A stretch of 64,000 bases of DNA from Rhizobium sp. 18055 (lineage in GTDB: Bacteria; Pseudomonadota; Alphaproteobacteria; Rhizobiales; Rhizobiaceae): contig NZ_CACSKD010000006.1 in NCBI RefSeq assembly GCF_902706285.1, forward strand, positions 124,001 through 188,000, read 5' to 3'. The notes under the pieces are model-generated. The model did not search any database. It saw nothing but the letters and a program-made list of their open reading frames with translations, and was not told the DNA's origin. A program made the position numbers and the translations under genes. This document shows positions 51,261 to 61,206 of the stretch, piece after piece; the first letter of the stretch is position 1, and every line of letters starts with the position of its first letter.

Positions 51261-52454
51261 ATGGACAATCACGTAAACACGGTGCCGGTCGCCAGAAGCG
51301 GCCTCATCAACAGACACAGGGCAGCGGTCTCGCTGCTGTTCCTGATCAACGGCTTCATGGTGGGCTCCTGGGCACCTAAGATCCCCGAGTTCGCCGAGCG
51401 CCTGCAGCTCAACAAGTTTCAGCTCGGCCTGATGATCCTCGTGCTGGGGATCGGTTCGCTGACGCTGATGCCGATCGCCGGCGCGCAGATTGCGCGCTAT
51501 GGCTCGAAGCGTGTGGTGCAGATCACCGCGATCTGCCTGCTGCCGGGTCTGCTGACATTGACGCTGGCGCCCAACGTGTTCACCGCAGCGGTGGCGATCT
51601 TCCTGTTCGGCGGCTTCATGGGGGCCATGGACGTTTCGATGAACGCCAATGCCGTTGCGGTCGAGCAATCGATGCGGCGGGCGATCATGTCGTCGTGTCA
51701 TGCGTTCTGGAGCCTGGGTGGCCTGATCGGCGCCGGTCTCGGCGGGCTGCTGATCGCCAATCTCGGCGTGCTCTGGCATGCCGGGATCGCCACGCTGCTT
51801 GCAATCGTCGTGCTTATCGTCGCCTGGAGCATGCTGTTTGCCGACCAGCCGCATCCGGATACCAAAAAGGAAAAGACGCGGCTGCCGCTGGTGCCGCTGC
51901 CGTGGCTGCTGGGTTTGATGGCATTGTTCTCGATGGTTCCCGAAGGTGCGGTGCTTGATTGGGGCGCGCTTTATCTGCGTGAGGAACTCGGCGCTTCCGT
52001 CGCGCTCTCGGGTTTCGGCTTTGCCGCCTTCTCGCTGACGATGGCAGCCATGCGGTTTGGCGGCGATCTGGTTCGTGACCGGCTCGGCGGGGTCAAGACG
52101 CTGAGGATCTGCACGCTGTTTGCGATTGCCGGCATGCTGGTCTCGGCCTTTGCGCCAGGTGCGGAAATTGCCATCCTCGGCTTTGCGCTTTGCGGCGTCG
52201 GCATCTCGAACATGGTTCCGATCGCCTTTTCGGCTGCCGGCAATATCCCGCATCTGAAGGCAGGTATCGGCCTCTCCGTGGTCACCACGATGGGCTATTC
52301 CGGCATGCTGGTGGCGCCATCCGCCATCGGCTTCGTGGCCGAGCATGTCGGCTTTTCGGTCGTGTTCATGGCGTTGCCGGTGCTGCTGTTGGTCGTGCTC
52401 GCCTTGTCCAATCTGGCGCGCTATGCCGATGGTATTTCCGGCGACGGTCAGTGA
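51261..52454 (+). CDS. MFS transporter, YbjJ-like
   Basis: 397-aa membrane protein with 12 predicted helices: AVSLLFLINGFMVGSWAPKI, QLGLMILVLGIGSLTLMPI, FLFGGFMGAMDVSMNANAVA and SCHAFWSLGGLIGAGLGG match the YbjJ-like group, which may export or import sugars or drugs. Start uncertain: ATG 51261 (GGGAAGAG upstream) or ATG 51228 (GGGAG upstream). It follows the DeoR-type gene by about 70 bp. Confidence 0.85.
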   Translation: MDNHVNTVPVARSGLINRHRAAVSLLFLINGFMVGSWAPKIPEFAERLQLNKFQLGLMILVLGIGSLTLMPIAGAQIARYGSKRVVQITAICLLPGLLTLTLAPNVFTAAVAIFLFGGFMGAMDVSMNANAVAVEQSMRRAIMSSCHAFWSLGGLIGAGLGGLLIANLGVLWHAGIATLLAIVVLIVAWSMLFADQPHPDTKKEKTRLPLVPLPWLLGLMALFSMVPEGAVLDWGALYLREELGASVALSGFGFAAFSLTMAAMRFGGDLVRDRLGGVKTLRICTLFAIAGMLVSAFAPGAEIAILGFALCGVGISNMVPIAFSAAGNIPHLKAGIGLSVVTTMGYSGMLVAPSAIGFVAEHVGFSVVFMALPVLLLVVLALSNLARYADGISGDGQ

Positions 52455-52551
52455 GCTCGCCGCGACACAAAGTGATGGATGCTGCGGGTTGACAAGCGGA
52501 CGGTCATGATCCACCTGAAAGGCACGTAACTTAAGGGTTCAAGCGCTCTTC

Positions 52552-53805
52552 ATGTCTTCTGCCAGTGATTTTGATCCGAAACCGCGCCGCGCGTCCGTTG
52601 CCGTTGATGTCGGCGGCGTCATCGTGGGTGGTGGTGCGCCTGTCGTCGTCCAGTCGATGACCAACACCGATACGGCCGATATCGATGGGACCGTCGCCCA
52701 GGTGGCCGCGCTGTTCAAGGCCGGGTCGGAGCTGGTCCGCATCACCGTCGATCGCGACGAAAGTGCCGCCGCCGTGCCGCGGATCCGCGACCGGTTGCTG
52801 CGTCTCGGACTGGATGTGCCGCTGGTTGGCGACTTCCACTATATCGGCCACAAGCTGCTGGCCGATCATCCCGATTGCGCCGAGGCGCTGGCAAAATACC
52901 GGATCAATCCCGGCAATGTCGGCTTCAAGGACAAGAAGGACAAGCAGTTCGGCGACATCATCGAGATGGCGATCCGCTACGACAAGCCGGTGCGTATCGG
53001 CGTCAACTGGGGTTCGCTCGATCAGGAACTGCTGACCGCGCTGATGGACCAGAACTCGGCAGCCGGCTCACCATTGTCGGCACGCCAGGTCACCCGCGAG
53101 GCGATCGTGCAATCGGCGCTGATCTCGGCCAATCTGGCCGAAGAGATCGGACTGCCACGCAACCGCATCATTCTGTCCGCTAAGGTCAGCCAGGTGCAGG
53201 ACCTGATCGCCGTCTATTCGATGTTGTCGGAGCGCTCCGATCATGCGCTGCATCTCGGGCTGACCGAAGCCGGCATGGGCACCAAGGGCATCGTCGCCTC
53301 GTCGGCGGCGATGAGCTATGTGCTGCAGCACGGCATCGGCGATACGATCCGCGTGTCGCTGACGCCGGAGCCGAATGGTGACCGGACCCGCGAAGTGCAG
53401 GTGGCGCAAGAAATCCTGCAGGTCATGGGCTTCCGCCAGTTTATTCCTGTTGTCGCGGCCTGTCCCGGCTGTGGCCGTACGACGTCCACGGTGTTTCAGG
53501 AACTGGCGCAGAACATCCAGAACGACCTGCGCAAGAACATGCCTGTGTGGCGCGACAAGTATCCGGGTGTCGAGGCGCTCAACGTTGCGGTCATGGGCTG
53601 CATCGTCAATGGTCCGGGCGAGAGCAAGCATGCCGATATCGGCATTTCGCTGCCGGGTACGGGTGAGAGCCCGTCGGCACCCGTTTATATCGACGGGCAG
53701 AAGGCGATGACGCTTCGCGGTCCCAATATCGCCGGCGATTTTGAGGCGCTGGTCGCCGATTATATCGAAAAGCGCTTTGGCCAGAGCAGGACGGCAGCGG
53801 AGTAA
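52552..53805 (+). CDS. ispG: 4-hydroxy-3-methylbut-2-en-1-yl diphosphate synthase
   Basis: 417-aa 4Fe-4S enzyme (GcpE) of the non-mevalonate isoprenoid pathway, reducing MEcPP to [25 protein letters not shown] starts the TIM barrel; [13 protein letters not shown] and [19 protein letters not shown] hold the three cluster cysteines and the conserved NGPGE. The polyprenyl synthetase of the same pathway lies 0.8 kb downstream on the other strand. Confidence 0.96.
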   Translation: MSSASDFDPKPRRASVAVDVGGVIVGGGAPVVVQSMTNTDTADIDGTVAQVAALFKAGSELVRITVDRDESAAAVPRIRDRLLRLGLDVPLVGDFHYIGHKLLADHPDCAEALAKYRINPGNVGFKDKKDKQFGDIIEMAIRYDKPVRIGVNWGSLDQELLTALMDQNSAAGSPLSARQVTREAIVQSALISANLAEEIGLPRNRIILSAKVSQVQDLIAVYSMLSERSDHALHLGLTEAGMGTKGIVASSAAMSYVLQHGIGDTIRVSLTPEPNGDRTREVQVAQEILQVMGFRQFIPVVAACPGCGRTTSTVFQELAQNIQNDLRKNMPVWRDKYPGVEALNVAVMGCIVNGPGESKHADIGISLPGTGESPSAPVYIDGQKAMTLRGPNIAGDFEALVADYIEKRFGQSRTAAE

Positions 53806-53820
53806 TCCGCGCTGCCGTTT
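53791..53820 (+). terminator. terminator spanning the ispG stop codon
   Basis: 8-bp stem ACGGCAGC/GCTGCCGT (53791-53798 with 53811-53818) with inner GGA/TCC pairing and loop GTAA, followed by TTTCG. The stop codon is inside the loop region. Confidence 0.6.
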
Positions 53821-53834
53821 CGCTCAGATCAAAA

Positions 53835-54473
53835 TCAGATGCGGCTGGTCAGCAGCTTCAGGCCTGCGAAGCAGTAGAAGGCTGCCATCGTGCCTTCGAT
53901 CCAGCGGCGCAGGCTGCGATAGATCTTTAGCGCACGCGGCGTTGAGAACAGCACGGCATAGCCCATGAAGACGATGAAACCGGTCGTCAGGCAGATGCCG
54001 ACGATCAGGCCGGCCACCGAGGCGGGCGCACCCTGCGGCATGCCGAGCGCAATGATCGCCAGCCAGGCAAAAATCGCTTTCGGATTGGTGACGTGGATGC
54101 CATAGCCGCGCAGCAGCAGGGCACGGGTCGACAGGCTCTTCTGCGTGGTCGCCTGCGGCATGTCGTCGTTGGCGCGCACGGCCTTGAACGCCTTGTAGGC
54201 GAGATAGAGCAGATAGAGGCCGCCGAAGACCTTCAGAATCTCCAGCGCAATCGCGTATGTGTGCAGGATCGTCGCCAGACCGAGGGCGGCAGCGCAGGCC
54301 CAGGTGAAGGAGCCGGCGAAGATGCCGAGCGAGAGCGTCATGCCGGCCCTGCGGCCGTGGACCATCGAGGTCGAGATAATCGCCATGATGGCCGGGCCGG
54401 GGCTGATCACCGCGACGATATAGGCGATATAGGCGGGAAGGATCTGCGGCAGGTAACTCAGCGTGTCGTGCAT
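53835..54473 (-). CDS. LysE/RhtB-family amino-acid exporter
   Basis: 212-aa inner-membrane exporter with about six helices. The family motif appears as VAVISPGPAIMAIISTSM and HVTNPKAIFAWLAIIALG. Start ATG 54473 (MHDTLSYLPQILPAYIAYIV); the frame to 54500 adds nine residues without hydrophobic character. Substrate (homoserine, threonine, lysine or other) cannot be read from sequence. Convergent with ispG. Confidence 0.88.
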   Translation of the reverse strand: MHDTLSYLPQILPAYIAYIVAVISPGPAIMAIISTSMVHGRRAGMTLSLGIFAGSFTWACAAALGLATILHTYAIALEILKVFGGLYLLYLAYKAFKAVRANDDMPQATTQKSLSTRALLLRGYGIHVTNPKAIFAWLAIIALGMPQGAPASVAGLIVGICLTTGFIVFMGYAVLFSTPRALKIYRSLRRWIEGTMAAFYCFAGLKLLTSRI

Positions 54474-54603
54474 GGCGCGTCTCTGTTCGGCCGGCCGCAA
54501 TCCATAGGGCGGCGCTGCTGGCCATTTCTAAGCGCGATTTTTGACGTTCGGCAAGGGATTGCGGCTCGAAGATGCGCGGGAATCTTGTCCCGGTGACGCT
54601 TTT

Positions 54604-55515
54604 TCAGCTCTTGCGCTCGGCAATGAAGCGGGCCGTATCGGCCAGAACGGCTGCGCGGTCGCCGTAAGGCTGCAGCAGGGCTTCCGCCTCGCGCACATGA
54701 GCCTCAAGCGTCGCTTCGGCCCAGGCCATGCCGTGCAGGCCAACCAGCGTGCCCTTGCCGCGGCCCGCATCCTTGCCGGTTGCCTTGCCCATGGTGGCGC
54801 TGTCGGCGGTCAGGTCGAGCATGTCGTCGGCCAGCTGGAAGGCGAGGCCGATGCGCTCGCCGAAGCGGCGCAGGGTTGCGCGGTCGGCTGCCGATGCGCC
54901 GGCAACGATGGCGCCGGCCTCGCAGGCGAAGCGGATCAGCGCGCCGGTCTTCATCGCCTGCAGGGTGATGATGCCTTGCTCGTCGGGCGCCTGTTTCTCT
55001 GCGGCGAGATCGAGCGCCTGTCCGCCTGCCATGCCGCCGATGCCGGAGGCGCGGGCCAGCGCCAGGATCAGCGCCAGCTTGCTCGCCTCGTCAAGCGCTT
55101 CGGTCGAGACGATGATGTCGAAGGCATAGGTCAGCAGGCTGTCGCCGACGAGAATCGCTGTCGCCTCGTCATAGGCGATGTGAACGGTCGGCTTGCCGCG
55201 GCGCAGATCGTCGTCGTCCATGGCCGGCAGGTCGTCATGAACCAGCGAATAGCAGTGGACGCATTCGAGAGCCGCGCCGATCCGCAGTGCCGCGTCCCTG
55301 TTGCCGCCAAGCATGGTCGATGTTTCGACCACCAGAAACGGGCGCAGGCGCTTGCCGCCATTGAGCACGGCGTAATGCATGGCGGAGCGCAGCCGCTCCG
55401 GCCTGATGATCTCGTCGTCCAGAACCCGTTGCGAGAGAAGCGTGTCGAGCACGGCTTCGATCTCGCGGGCGTTGGCTGCCAGTCGGCTTTCGAATGTTTT
55501 AAAATGCGCGTCCAT
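54604..55515 (-). CDS. ispA: polyprenyl (farnesyl/geranylgeranyl) diphosphate synthase
   Basis: 303-aa trans-prenyltransferase. First aspartate-rich motif [15 protein letters not shown] at about residues 93-107, second motif [13 protein letters not shown], plus [13 protein letters not shown] for isopentenyl diphosphate. The chain-length region just before the first motif ([11 protein letters not shown]) has small residues and does not fix C15 versus C20. Divergent from mtgA. Consistent with supply of carrier lipids and quinones. Confidence 0.9.
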   Translation of the reverse strand: MDAHFKTFESRLAANAREIEAVLDTLLSQRVLDDEIIRPERLRSAMHYAVLNGGKRLRPFLVVETSTMLGGNRDAALRIGAALECVHCYSLVHDDLPAMDDDDLRRGKPTVHIAYDEATAILVGDSLLTYAFDIIVSTEALDEASKLALILALARASGIGGMAGGQALDLAAEKQAPDEQGIITLQAMKTGALIRFACEAGAIVAGASAADRATLRRFGERIGLAFQLADDMLDLTADSATMGKATGKDAGRGKGTLVGLHGMAWAEATLEAHVREAEALLQPYGDRAAVLADTARFIAERKS

Positions 55516-55649
55516 GCCCGGTTGTTTGGCATGAGCGGGCTTTGGCTTGCAACGGAATTGTCGATGGGGCGCCCAAGATTTCCATTGTGTCTGGCAATGG
55601 CAGTTTGCAGGCGGTATGGAGGGTAAGGGAACGATACTGGGTCAGGGAA

Positions 55650-56396
55650 TTGGACATAGCGCCGGAGAGAGACGACAGCGTGGCCGTGCCGATTTACCGG
55701 CGCGCCTTTGTTTGGCTGAAGGGGCGCTCGTTGATGATGCGTATTGTTCTGGCGGTCGCCGCCCTTTTGGCTCTGCCCTATGTGCTGATCTTCCTCTATC
55801 TGCTGCCATTCATCCATCCCGTCTCGACGCTGATGCTGCGCGATCTGGCCTTGTTTCGCGGGTACGACCGGCAGTGGGTGTCGATCGACGATATCGCGCC
55901 GGTGCTGGTGCAGTCGGTGATGATGTCGGAGGATGGGCAATACTGTTTCCACGGCGGCGTCGATTGGGGTGAGATGCGGATGCTGGTCACCGATACGCTC
56001 GGCGGCAAGTCGACGCGCGGCGGCAGCACCATCCCGATGCAGACGGCCAAGAACCTGTTCCTCTGGAACAGCCGTTCCTTCGTGCGCAAGGCGATGGAAC
56101 TGCCGCTGGCGGTGGCGGCCGATTTCGTGCTGCCGAAGCGGCGATTGATGGAGATCTACCTGAACATCGCCGAATGGGGGCCGGGCATCTACGGTATCGA
56201 GGCTGCGGCGCGCTATCATTTCAAGGTGCCGGCGTCCAAGCTCACCAGCCGTCAGGCGGCACTGCTCGCCGTCTCATTGCCCAATCCGATCGACCGGAAT
56301 GCCGGCAAGCCGGGCCGTGGCCTGCGCCGGCTTGCCGCGGTCATCGAGCGGCGGGCGCGCAGCTCGGGCGAATACATCAGATGCATTTATGATTGA
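55650..56396 (+). CDS. mtgA: monofunctional biosynthetic peptidoglycan transglycosylase
   Basis: About 248-aa single-pass membrane enzyme (GT51) that polymerises lipid II into glycan chains. One transmembrane helix ([20 protein letters not shown]) is followed by the catalytic glutamate in [48 protein letters not shown] and [24 protein letters not shown] segments. Start uncertain: TTG 55650 or GTG 55680 (GGAGAG upstream); the frame extends back to 55542. Divergent from ispA, whose product feeds the lipid carrier pathway. Confidence 0.92.
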   Translation: MDIAPERDDSVAVPIYRRAFVWLKGRSLMMRIVLAVAALLALPYVLIFLYLLPFIHPVSTLMLRDLALFRGYDRQWVSIDDIAPVLVQSVMMSEDGQYCFHGGVDWGEMRMLVTDTLGGKSTRGGSTIPMQTAKNLFLWNSRSFVRKAMELPLAVAADFVLPKRRLMEIYLNIAEWGPGIYGIEAAARYHFKVPASKLTSRQAALLAVSLPNPIDRNAGKPGRGLRRLAAVIERRARSSGEYIRCIYD

Positions 56397-56512
56397 TATC
56401 AGCAGATGTCGTTGGTGATGGCCGGTCTCGTCTGGCATTGGTGGCTCGACATATGATCCCATTCCCGCCATCGGCTGCCCGTTGACGGGAGCCACGCAAG
56501 AGGAAAGATCCG

Positions 56513-57160
56513 TTGGACAGACTGACGCTTTATATCGGCAACAAGAACTATTCCTCCTGGTCGTTTCGCCCGTGGATCGCGATGACTGCGGCCGGCGTAC
56601 CGTTTGAGGAGGTGTTGGTGCCCTTCGATATGGCGGCCGGCAATCCCCGCTTCAGGGAATTTTCGCCGACCGGCCAGGTGCCGTTGCTGCAGCATGGCAG
56701 CACGCGTGTCTGGCAGTCGCTGGCGATCATCGAATATGTCGCCGAGCTTTATCCGGAAGCGGCTCTCTGGCCAAAGGAGCGCGACAAGCGGGCTGTGGCG
56801 CGTGCGGTGTCGATGGAGATGCTGGCGGGCTTCCGGGCGCTGCGCGGAGCCTGCCCGATGAATATTCGCCGACCGAAGAGCAAGATCGTGCTGGCCGACG
56901 GCGTGATGGCCGATGTCTCCAGGATCGAGACGATCTGGCGGGATCTGCGGGCGCATTCCGGCGGCCCCTTCCTGTTCGGCGGGTTTTCCGCCGCCGATGC
57001 GATGTTTGCGCCGGTCGTCAATCGCTTCGAGACATATGATCTCGTGACAACGGGCGATACATTGAGCTATATGGCTGCGATCAAGGCTCATCCTGCCTGG
57101 CAAGCCTGGGAAGACGCGGCGCGCGCCGAGCCCTGGATCGTCGAGGAAGACGAGGCCTGA
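56513..57160 (+). CDS. glutathione S-transferase family protein (TTG start)
   Basis: 215-aa GST. The thioredoxin-like domain begins LTLYIGNKNYSSWSFRPWIA with the likely catalytic Ser region, followed by GQVPLLQHG (cis-Pro) and VWQSLAIIEYVAELYP (glutathione gamma-glutamyl contact). The helical C-terminal domain carries FLFGGFSAADAMFAPVV. TTG 56513 follows AGAGGAAAG at usual spacing. Substrate unknown. The 156 bp after it hold only the rpmF promoter. Confidence 0.88.
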   Translation: MDRLTLYIGNKNYSSWSFRPWIAMTAAGVPFEEVLVPFDMAAGNPRFREFSPTGQVPLLQHGSTRVWQSLAIIEYVAELYPEAALWPKERDKRAVARAVSMEMLAGFRALRGACPMNIRRPKSKIVLADGVMADVSRIETIWRDLRAHSGGPFLFGGFSAADAMFAPVVNRFETYDLVTTGDTLSYMAAIKAHPAWQAWEDAARAEPWIVEEDEA

Positions 57161-57200
57161 TCCGAGATTTATCTGAATCTCAAAAAATAAAGCTGGGGAC

Positions 57201-57229
57201 TGGTCAAGCCCCTTCAAGGCATGTATAAG
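57201..57229 (+). promoter_or_regulatory. predicted promoter of rpmF
   Basis: TGGTCA (57201-57206), 17-bp spacer, TATAAG (57224-57229), about 90 bp before the rpmF start. The -35 box matches only four of six consensus bases. Confidence 0.45.
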
Positions 57230-57316
57230 CGCGCAAAATTTCCGAAATCGCGACACGTCGTTTCGGCCGCCATTCTGGCTGTTGGATGTGTTCGCCTGTG
57301 AAGTGGAGTAACAAAA

Positions 57317-57502
57317 ATGGCTGTACCGAAGAGAAAAACAAGCCCGTCCAAGCGCGGTATGCGCCGCTCTGCTGACGCGCTGAAGACTGCGACCTACGTT
57401 GAAGACAAGAACTCCGGCGAACTGCGCCGTCCGCACCATATCGATCTGAAGACCGGTATGTATCGCGGTCGTCAGGTTCTGACACCGAAGGAAAGCGCAT
57501 AA
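57317..57502 (+). CDS. rpmF: 50S ribosomal protein L32
   Basis: 61-aa basic protein: [20 protein letters not shown] is the invariant L32 start, and [16 protein letters not shown] the C-terminal part. The zinc-binding cysteines of many L32 proteins are absent, which is normal for alphaproteobacterial L32. Monocistronic between a promoter and a terminator. Confidence 0.98.
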   Translation: MAVPKRKTSPSKRGMRRSADALKTATYVEDKNSGELRRPHHIDLKTGMYRGRQVLTPKESA

Positions 57503-57535
57503 TTTATTTGTGCGTTCTGCTTCAGCGGAATTTGC

Positions 57536-57562
57536 AAGGTCGGCCATGTGCCGGCCTTTTGC
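57536..57562 (+). terminator. terminator after rpmF
   Basis: 9-bp stem AAGGTCGGC/GCCGGCCTT with one G-U pair (57536-57544 with 57550-57558), CATGT loop, and T4 including the stem end. Confidence 0.88.
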
Positions 57563-57647
57563 GTTTCAGCGACAATATATTGTTTGACGTCTTGAAGTGA
57601 CACAGCGATCTACGGCACTATTCTTCCGTCGAGGGAGAATCTTCTAG

Positions 57648-58055
57648 ATGTTCAATGCTATTCCGCTGATGGTCATACCTTTCATTCTTTACAATCTGGC
57701 AATGGCTGGATTGATGGGCAGTGGCGGCCTGCCAGCCCTGCACAATGATCTGCTTGTTCTCTCGATGATTTCAGGTGCGATGTGGAGCATGTCGCTCGGC
57801 GATCTGTTCATCGTCGTGGCGCTGGTCGTGTTGTTCTTCGAGATATTGAGGGCAACCAACAATTCCCGTGGCAGTCTGGTCAACCACATGCTGTCGATGC
57901 TTGTTTTTATCGGCTTTCTGGTCGAGTTTCTGCTCGTTCAGGATGCAGCGACGCAGGTCTTCTTCATTTTGCTGACGATTGCGCTGATCGATGTGATCGG
58001 CGGCTTTGCCGTGTCGATCCGCAGTGCCGGACGCGATGTGTCGATCGGGCTTTGA
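57648..58055 (+). CDS. four-helix membrane protein, conserved hypothetical
   Basis: 135-aa protein composed almost entirely of four hydrophobic helices (AIPLMVIPFILYNLAMAGL; LGDLFIVVALVVLFFEIL; MLSMLVFIGFLVEFLLV; VFFILLTIALIDVIGGFAV). No charged catalytic motif is visible, and I do not recognise the family. It stands between rpmF and the convergent phaR with an extended hairpin after it. Confidence 0.75.
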   Translation: MFNAIPLMVIPFILYNLAMAGLMGSGGLPALHNDLLVLSMISGAMWSMSLGDLFIVVALVVLFFEILRATNNSRGSLVNHMLSMLVFIGFLVEFLLVQDAATQVFFILLTIALIDVIGGFAVSIRSAGRDVSIGL

Positions 58056-58063
58056 GGTGCGGT

Positions 58064-58097
58064 GCATCTCTTCGAGCCGTTGCGGCCGAAGAGATGC
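58064..58097. terminator. bidirectional hairpin between the membrane protein gene and phaR
   Basis: Perfect 11-bp stem GCATCTCTTCG/CGAAGAGATGC (58064-58074 with 58087-58097) with an inner GCC/GGC pairing in the loop. No T-tract on either strand. Confidence 0.6.
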
Positions 58098-58115
58098 TGA
58101 AGCAATGACGATGGT

Positions 58116-58694
58116 TCAGAGGCTGTCGAGCTTGCTCTGAAGCGCGCGCAGTTGTTCCTTCAGTTCGTCGATATCCTTGGCCTCGGCCTTGCGGCCTTCC
58201 TTGGCGGCTGCCGTCGGCGCCTTGAAGGGCGAGAACATCTGCATCGCCTGCTGGAACATCTCGGTGTTGCGGCGCACCTGGTCTTCGACCATCTGCATCG
58301 GCAGTGCGAGGTTCTTGGTCAGCGGCGTTTCACCAAAGGCGCGGGTCACCTGCTCTCGCATCTGCACCTGCTGCTCGGTAAAGGCGCGCATCGAGTGCTC
58401 GAGGAAGCTCGGCACCACCATCTGCATCTGATCGCCGTAATAGGTAATCAACTGGCGCAGAAATGAAATCGGCAGGAGCGTATTGCCGGTCTTCGATTCC
58501 TGCTCGAAGATAATCTGCGTCAAGACCTGATGGGTAATGTCGTCGCCGCTCTTGGCGTCCTGTACAGTAAAATCCTCCCCCTTCTTCACCATCTCCGCCA
58601 GGTCTTCCAAGGTCACATAGGTGCTGGTGCCCGTGTTGTAGAGGCGGCGATTGGCGTATTTCTTGATTGCGATCTGACCCTCATTCTTCGCCAT
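58116..58694 (-). CDS. phaR: polyhydroxyalkanoate synthesis repressor PhaR
   Basis: 192-aa regulator that binds both DNA and PHB granules and represses phasin genes; in rhizobia it (AniA) also redirects carbon between PHB and exopolysaccharide. The DNA-binding N-terminus IAIKKYANRRLYNTGTSTYV and TLEDLAEMVKKGEDFTVQDA is unmistakable, followed by FLRQLITYYGDQMQMVVPSF; the C-terminus ends in a coiled coil. Divergent from phaA with 236 bp between them, the standard arrangement in Rhizobiaceae. Confidence 0.95.
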   Translation of the reverse strand: MAKNEGQIAIKKYANRRLYNTGTSTYVTLEDLAEMVKKGEDFTVQDAKSGDDITHQVLTQIIFEQESKTGNTLLPISFLRQLITYYGDQMQMVVPSFLEHSMRAFTEQQVQMREQVTRAFGETPLTKNLALPMQMVEDQVRRNTEMFQQAMQMFSPFKAPTAAAKEGRKAEAKDIDELKEQLRALQSKLDSL

Positions 58695-58930
58695 ATGAGT
58701 CTCCCGAAGCCCGTCTTATTGTCATTGAAATTCCTCCACTTGGGAGTGTAGACGCAAAAGAAGCCCGGTGACAATCTCTTTGTGCGATGCGGCAACTGCC
58801 TTTTGCGGCGGTCATAATTGGCCCACGTAAGTTCTTTCGAAAATTCGCAGATGCTCGGTTGGCGTTTGACTCGGGGATGAAGCTTTGTCAGTTTCAACCT
58901 ATATGTGGTGGAGCTGTTGAGGAGGTCTTC

Positions 58931-60112
58931 ATGTCCAATCCGTCTATCGTCATCGCCGGCGCCGGCCGCACCGCGGTCGGCTCGTTCAATGGTGCCTTTG
59001 CGACCGTTCCCGCCCATGAGCTCGGGGCGGCTGCGGTCAAGGGCGCTCTGGAGCGCGCCGGCGTCGATCCTGCAGAAGTGGACGAGGTGATCCTTGGGCA
59101 GGTGCTGCAGGCGGGAGAGGGACAGAACCCGGCACGGCAGGCGGCGATGAAGGCCGGCGTGCCGAAGGAGGCAACGGCCTGGGGCTTGAACCAGCTCTGC
59201 GGCTCCGGACTTCGTGCTGTTGCGCTCGGCATGCAGCAGATCGCGCTCGGCGACGCCAGGATCATCGTTGCCGGCGGCCAGGAATCGATGTCGATGGCGC
59301 CGCATGCAGCGCATCTGCGCAGCGGGACCAAGATGGGCGACATGAAGATGGTCGACACGATGATCAAGGACGGCCTGACCGACGCCTTCTACGGCTACCA
59401 CATGGGCGTGACGGCCGAGAATATCGCGCGACAGTGGCAGCTTTCGCGCGAAGAGCAGGACATGTTTGCCGTGTCGTCGCAGAACAAGGCGGAAGCGGCG
59501 CAGAAGGCCGGGCGCTTTGCCGACGAAATCATTCCCTACATCATCCAGGGTCGCAAGGGCGATGTCACCGTCGATGCCGACGAATATATCCGCCACGGCG
59601 CCACCATGGAGGCGATGGCGAAGCTTCGCCCCGCTTTCGACAAGGAGGGCAGCGTGACGGCTGCCAACGCATCCGGCCTCAACGACGGCGCGGCTGCCGC
59701 CGTGCTGATGACCGAGGCGGAGGCGTCGCGACGCGGCATCGAGCCGCTGGTGCGGATCGTTTCCTGGGCGACCGCGGGCGTCGATCCGCAGGTGATGGGC
59801 ACCGGGCCGATCCCGGCCTCACGCAAAGCGCTGGAGAAGGCCGGCTGGTCGGTCGGGGATCTCGATCTGATCGAGGCCAACGAAGCGTTTGCGGCGCAGG
59901 CCTGCGCGGTCAACAAGGATCTTGGATGGGACCCTTCGATCGTCAACGTCAATGGCGGCGCGATCGCTATCGGCCATCCGATCGGTGCGTCGGGTGCGCG
60001 CGTGCTCAACACGCTGTTGTTCGAGATGAAGCGTCGCGGCGCCAGGAAGGGACTTGCGACATTGTGCATCGGCGGCGGCATGGGTGTGGCCATGTGCTTC
60101 GAGGCGCTTTAG
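58931..60112 (+). CDS. phaA: acetyl-CoA acetyltransferase (beta-ketothiolase)
   Basis: 393-aa thiolase condensing two acetyl-CoA, first step of PHB synthesis. Active-site Cys90 in [11 protein letters not shown], His in [17 protein letters not shown], and second Cys in [16 protein letters not shown] at 58921-58925 sits 5 bp before the ATG, removing the upstream frame from 58787. Followed 64 bp later by phaB; phaC is not in the window. Confidence 0.96.
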   Translation: MSNPSIVIAGAGRTAVGSFNGAFATVPAHELGAAAVKGALERAGVDPAEVDEVILGQVLQAGEGQNPARQAAMKAGVPKEATAWGLNQLCGSGLRAVALGMQQIALGDARIIVAGGQESMSMAPHAAHLRSGTKMGDMKMVDTMIKDGLTDAFYGYHMGVTAENIARQWQLSREEQDMFAVSSQNKAEAAQKAGRFADEIIPYIIQGRKGDVTVDADEYIRHGATMEAMAKLRPAFDKEGSVTAANASGLNDGAAAAVLMTEAEASRRGIEPLVRIVSWATAGVDPQVMGTGPIPASRKALEKAGWSVGDLDLIEANEAFAAQACAVNKDLGWDPSIVNVNGGAIAIGHPIGASGARVLNTLLFEMKRRGARKGLATLCIGGGMGVAMCFEAL

Positions 60113-60176
60113 ATAGCCTGCATTACATGTCTGGTTGAGCTCCGGGGATAGCGGAGCCTTACAATGGGAGCGGAAC

Positions 60177-60902
60177 ATGAGCAGAGTAGCTGTTGTGACG
60201 GGCGGTACGCGTGGCATAGGCGCGGCAATATCAGTGGCGTTGAAGACTGCCGGCTATCAGGTTGCCGCAAACTATGCCGGCAATGACGAGGCGGCCCAGG
60301 CCTTCCACGCTGAAACCGGCATTCCGGTGTTCAAGTGGGATGTGTCCGATTATGCCGCCTGCACCGAAGGCCTGGCGCGGGTCGCGGCCGATATCGGCCC
60401 GATCGACGTTCTGGTCAACAATGCCGGCATCACCCGCGATGCGATGTTTCACAAGATGACGCCACAGCAATGGCACGACGTGATCAACACCAATCTCACC
60501 GGTCTGTTCAACATGACGCACCAGGTGTGGAACGGCATGCGCGAGCGTGGCTTCGGGCGGATCGTCAACATCTCGTCGATCAACGGCCAGAAGGGCCAGA
60601 TGGGACAGGCGAACTATTCGGCGGCGAAGGCGGGGGATCTCGGGTTCACCAAGGCGTTGGCTCAGGAAGGGGCTGCCAAGAACATCACCGTCAACGCGAT
60701 CTGCCCCGGTTACATCGGTACCGAGATGGTGCTGGCGGTGCCGGAAAAGGTGCTGAACGAGCGGATCATTCCGCAGATCCCCGTCGGGCGTCTCGGCGAA
60801 CCGGAAGAGATTGCGCGCTGCGTGGTATTTCTGGTCTCGGACGATGCCGGCTTCATCACCGGCTCGACGCTGAGCGCCAATGGCGGACAGCTGTTCGTCT
60901 AG
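60177..60902 (+). CDS. phaB: acetoacetyl-CoA reductase
   Basis: 241-aa NADPH-dependent short-chain dehydrogenase making (R)-3-hydroxybutyryl-CoA for PHB. VVTGGTRGIGAAIS is the nucleotide-binding loop, NNAGITRDAMFHKMTP typical of PhaB, catalytic Ser in NISSINGQKGQMGQ and Tyr/Lys in ANYSAAKAG. GGGAG precedes ATG 60177. A weak 6-bp hairpin (60139-60157) lies between phaA and phaB. Length equals the classic PhaB. Confidence 0.96.
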   Translation: MSRVAVVTGGTRGIGAAISVALKTAGYQVAANYAGNDEAAQAFHAETGIPVFKWDVSDYAACTEGLARVAADIGPIDVLVNNAGITRDAMFHKMTPQQWHDVINTNLTGLFNMTHQVWNGMRERGFGRIVNISSINGQKGQMGQANYSAAKAGDLGFTKALAQEGAAKNITVNAICPGYIGTEMVLAVPEKVLNERIIPQIPVGRLGEPEEIARCVVFLVSDDAGFITGSTLSANGGQLFV

Positions 60903-60924
60903 GATCTGCTCTGATGCACATTTC

Positions 60925-60950
60925 GGAAAGCGCGGGTGGCGCTTTCCTTC
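60925..60950 (+). terminator. terminator after phaB
   Basis: 9-bp stem GGAAAGCGC/GCGCTTTCC (60925-60933 with 60939-60947) with a 5-nt loop, weak T tail. It also lies just beyond the stop of the 50-aa minus-strand gene. Confidence 0.7.
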
Positions 60951-60957
60951 AATCGAT

Positions 60958-61110
60958 CTAGCGGATGGAAGCCGTGTGTTCGATGTCGCGGGCATTGGTC
61001 TGCTGCGACTGCTCATGCGGGGCTTTGCGTGTTTCATACGGATTGATCGAAGCCGCATAAGTGGCGAGCGCAATCGTCAGGATCGCTGCTGCGCCGATGA
61101 TTTTGGTCAT
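60958..61110 (-). CDS. 50-aa small protein with N-terminal hydrophobic segment
   Basis: Short open frame on the minus strand, starting ATG 61110 with GGGAGAGA upstream at proper distance. It encodes MTKIIGAAAILTIALATYAA followed by a polar tail ending QTNARDIEHTASIR. The N-terminal 20 residues form one hydrophobic helix (signal anchor or signal peptide), and the tail is Gln/His/Arg-rich. Codon third positions are GC-rich as in neighbours. Family unknown to me; likely an inner-membrane or periplasmic micro-protein. Confidence 0.65.
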   Translation of the reverse strand: MTKIIGAAAILTIALATYAASINPYETRKAPHEQSQQTNARDIEHTASIR

Positions 61111-61206
61111 TTCATTCTCTCCCAAGGCCGGTCGCGCATTCCTGCTCCTGACCGGTGTCGATATTGGGGCAAATTCGAGGAATTATTCGGTCATTCAACC
61201 GTTCGG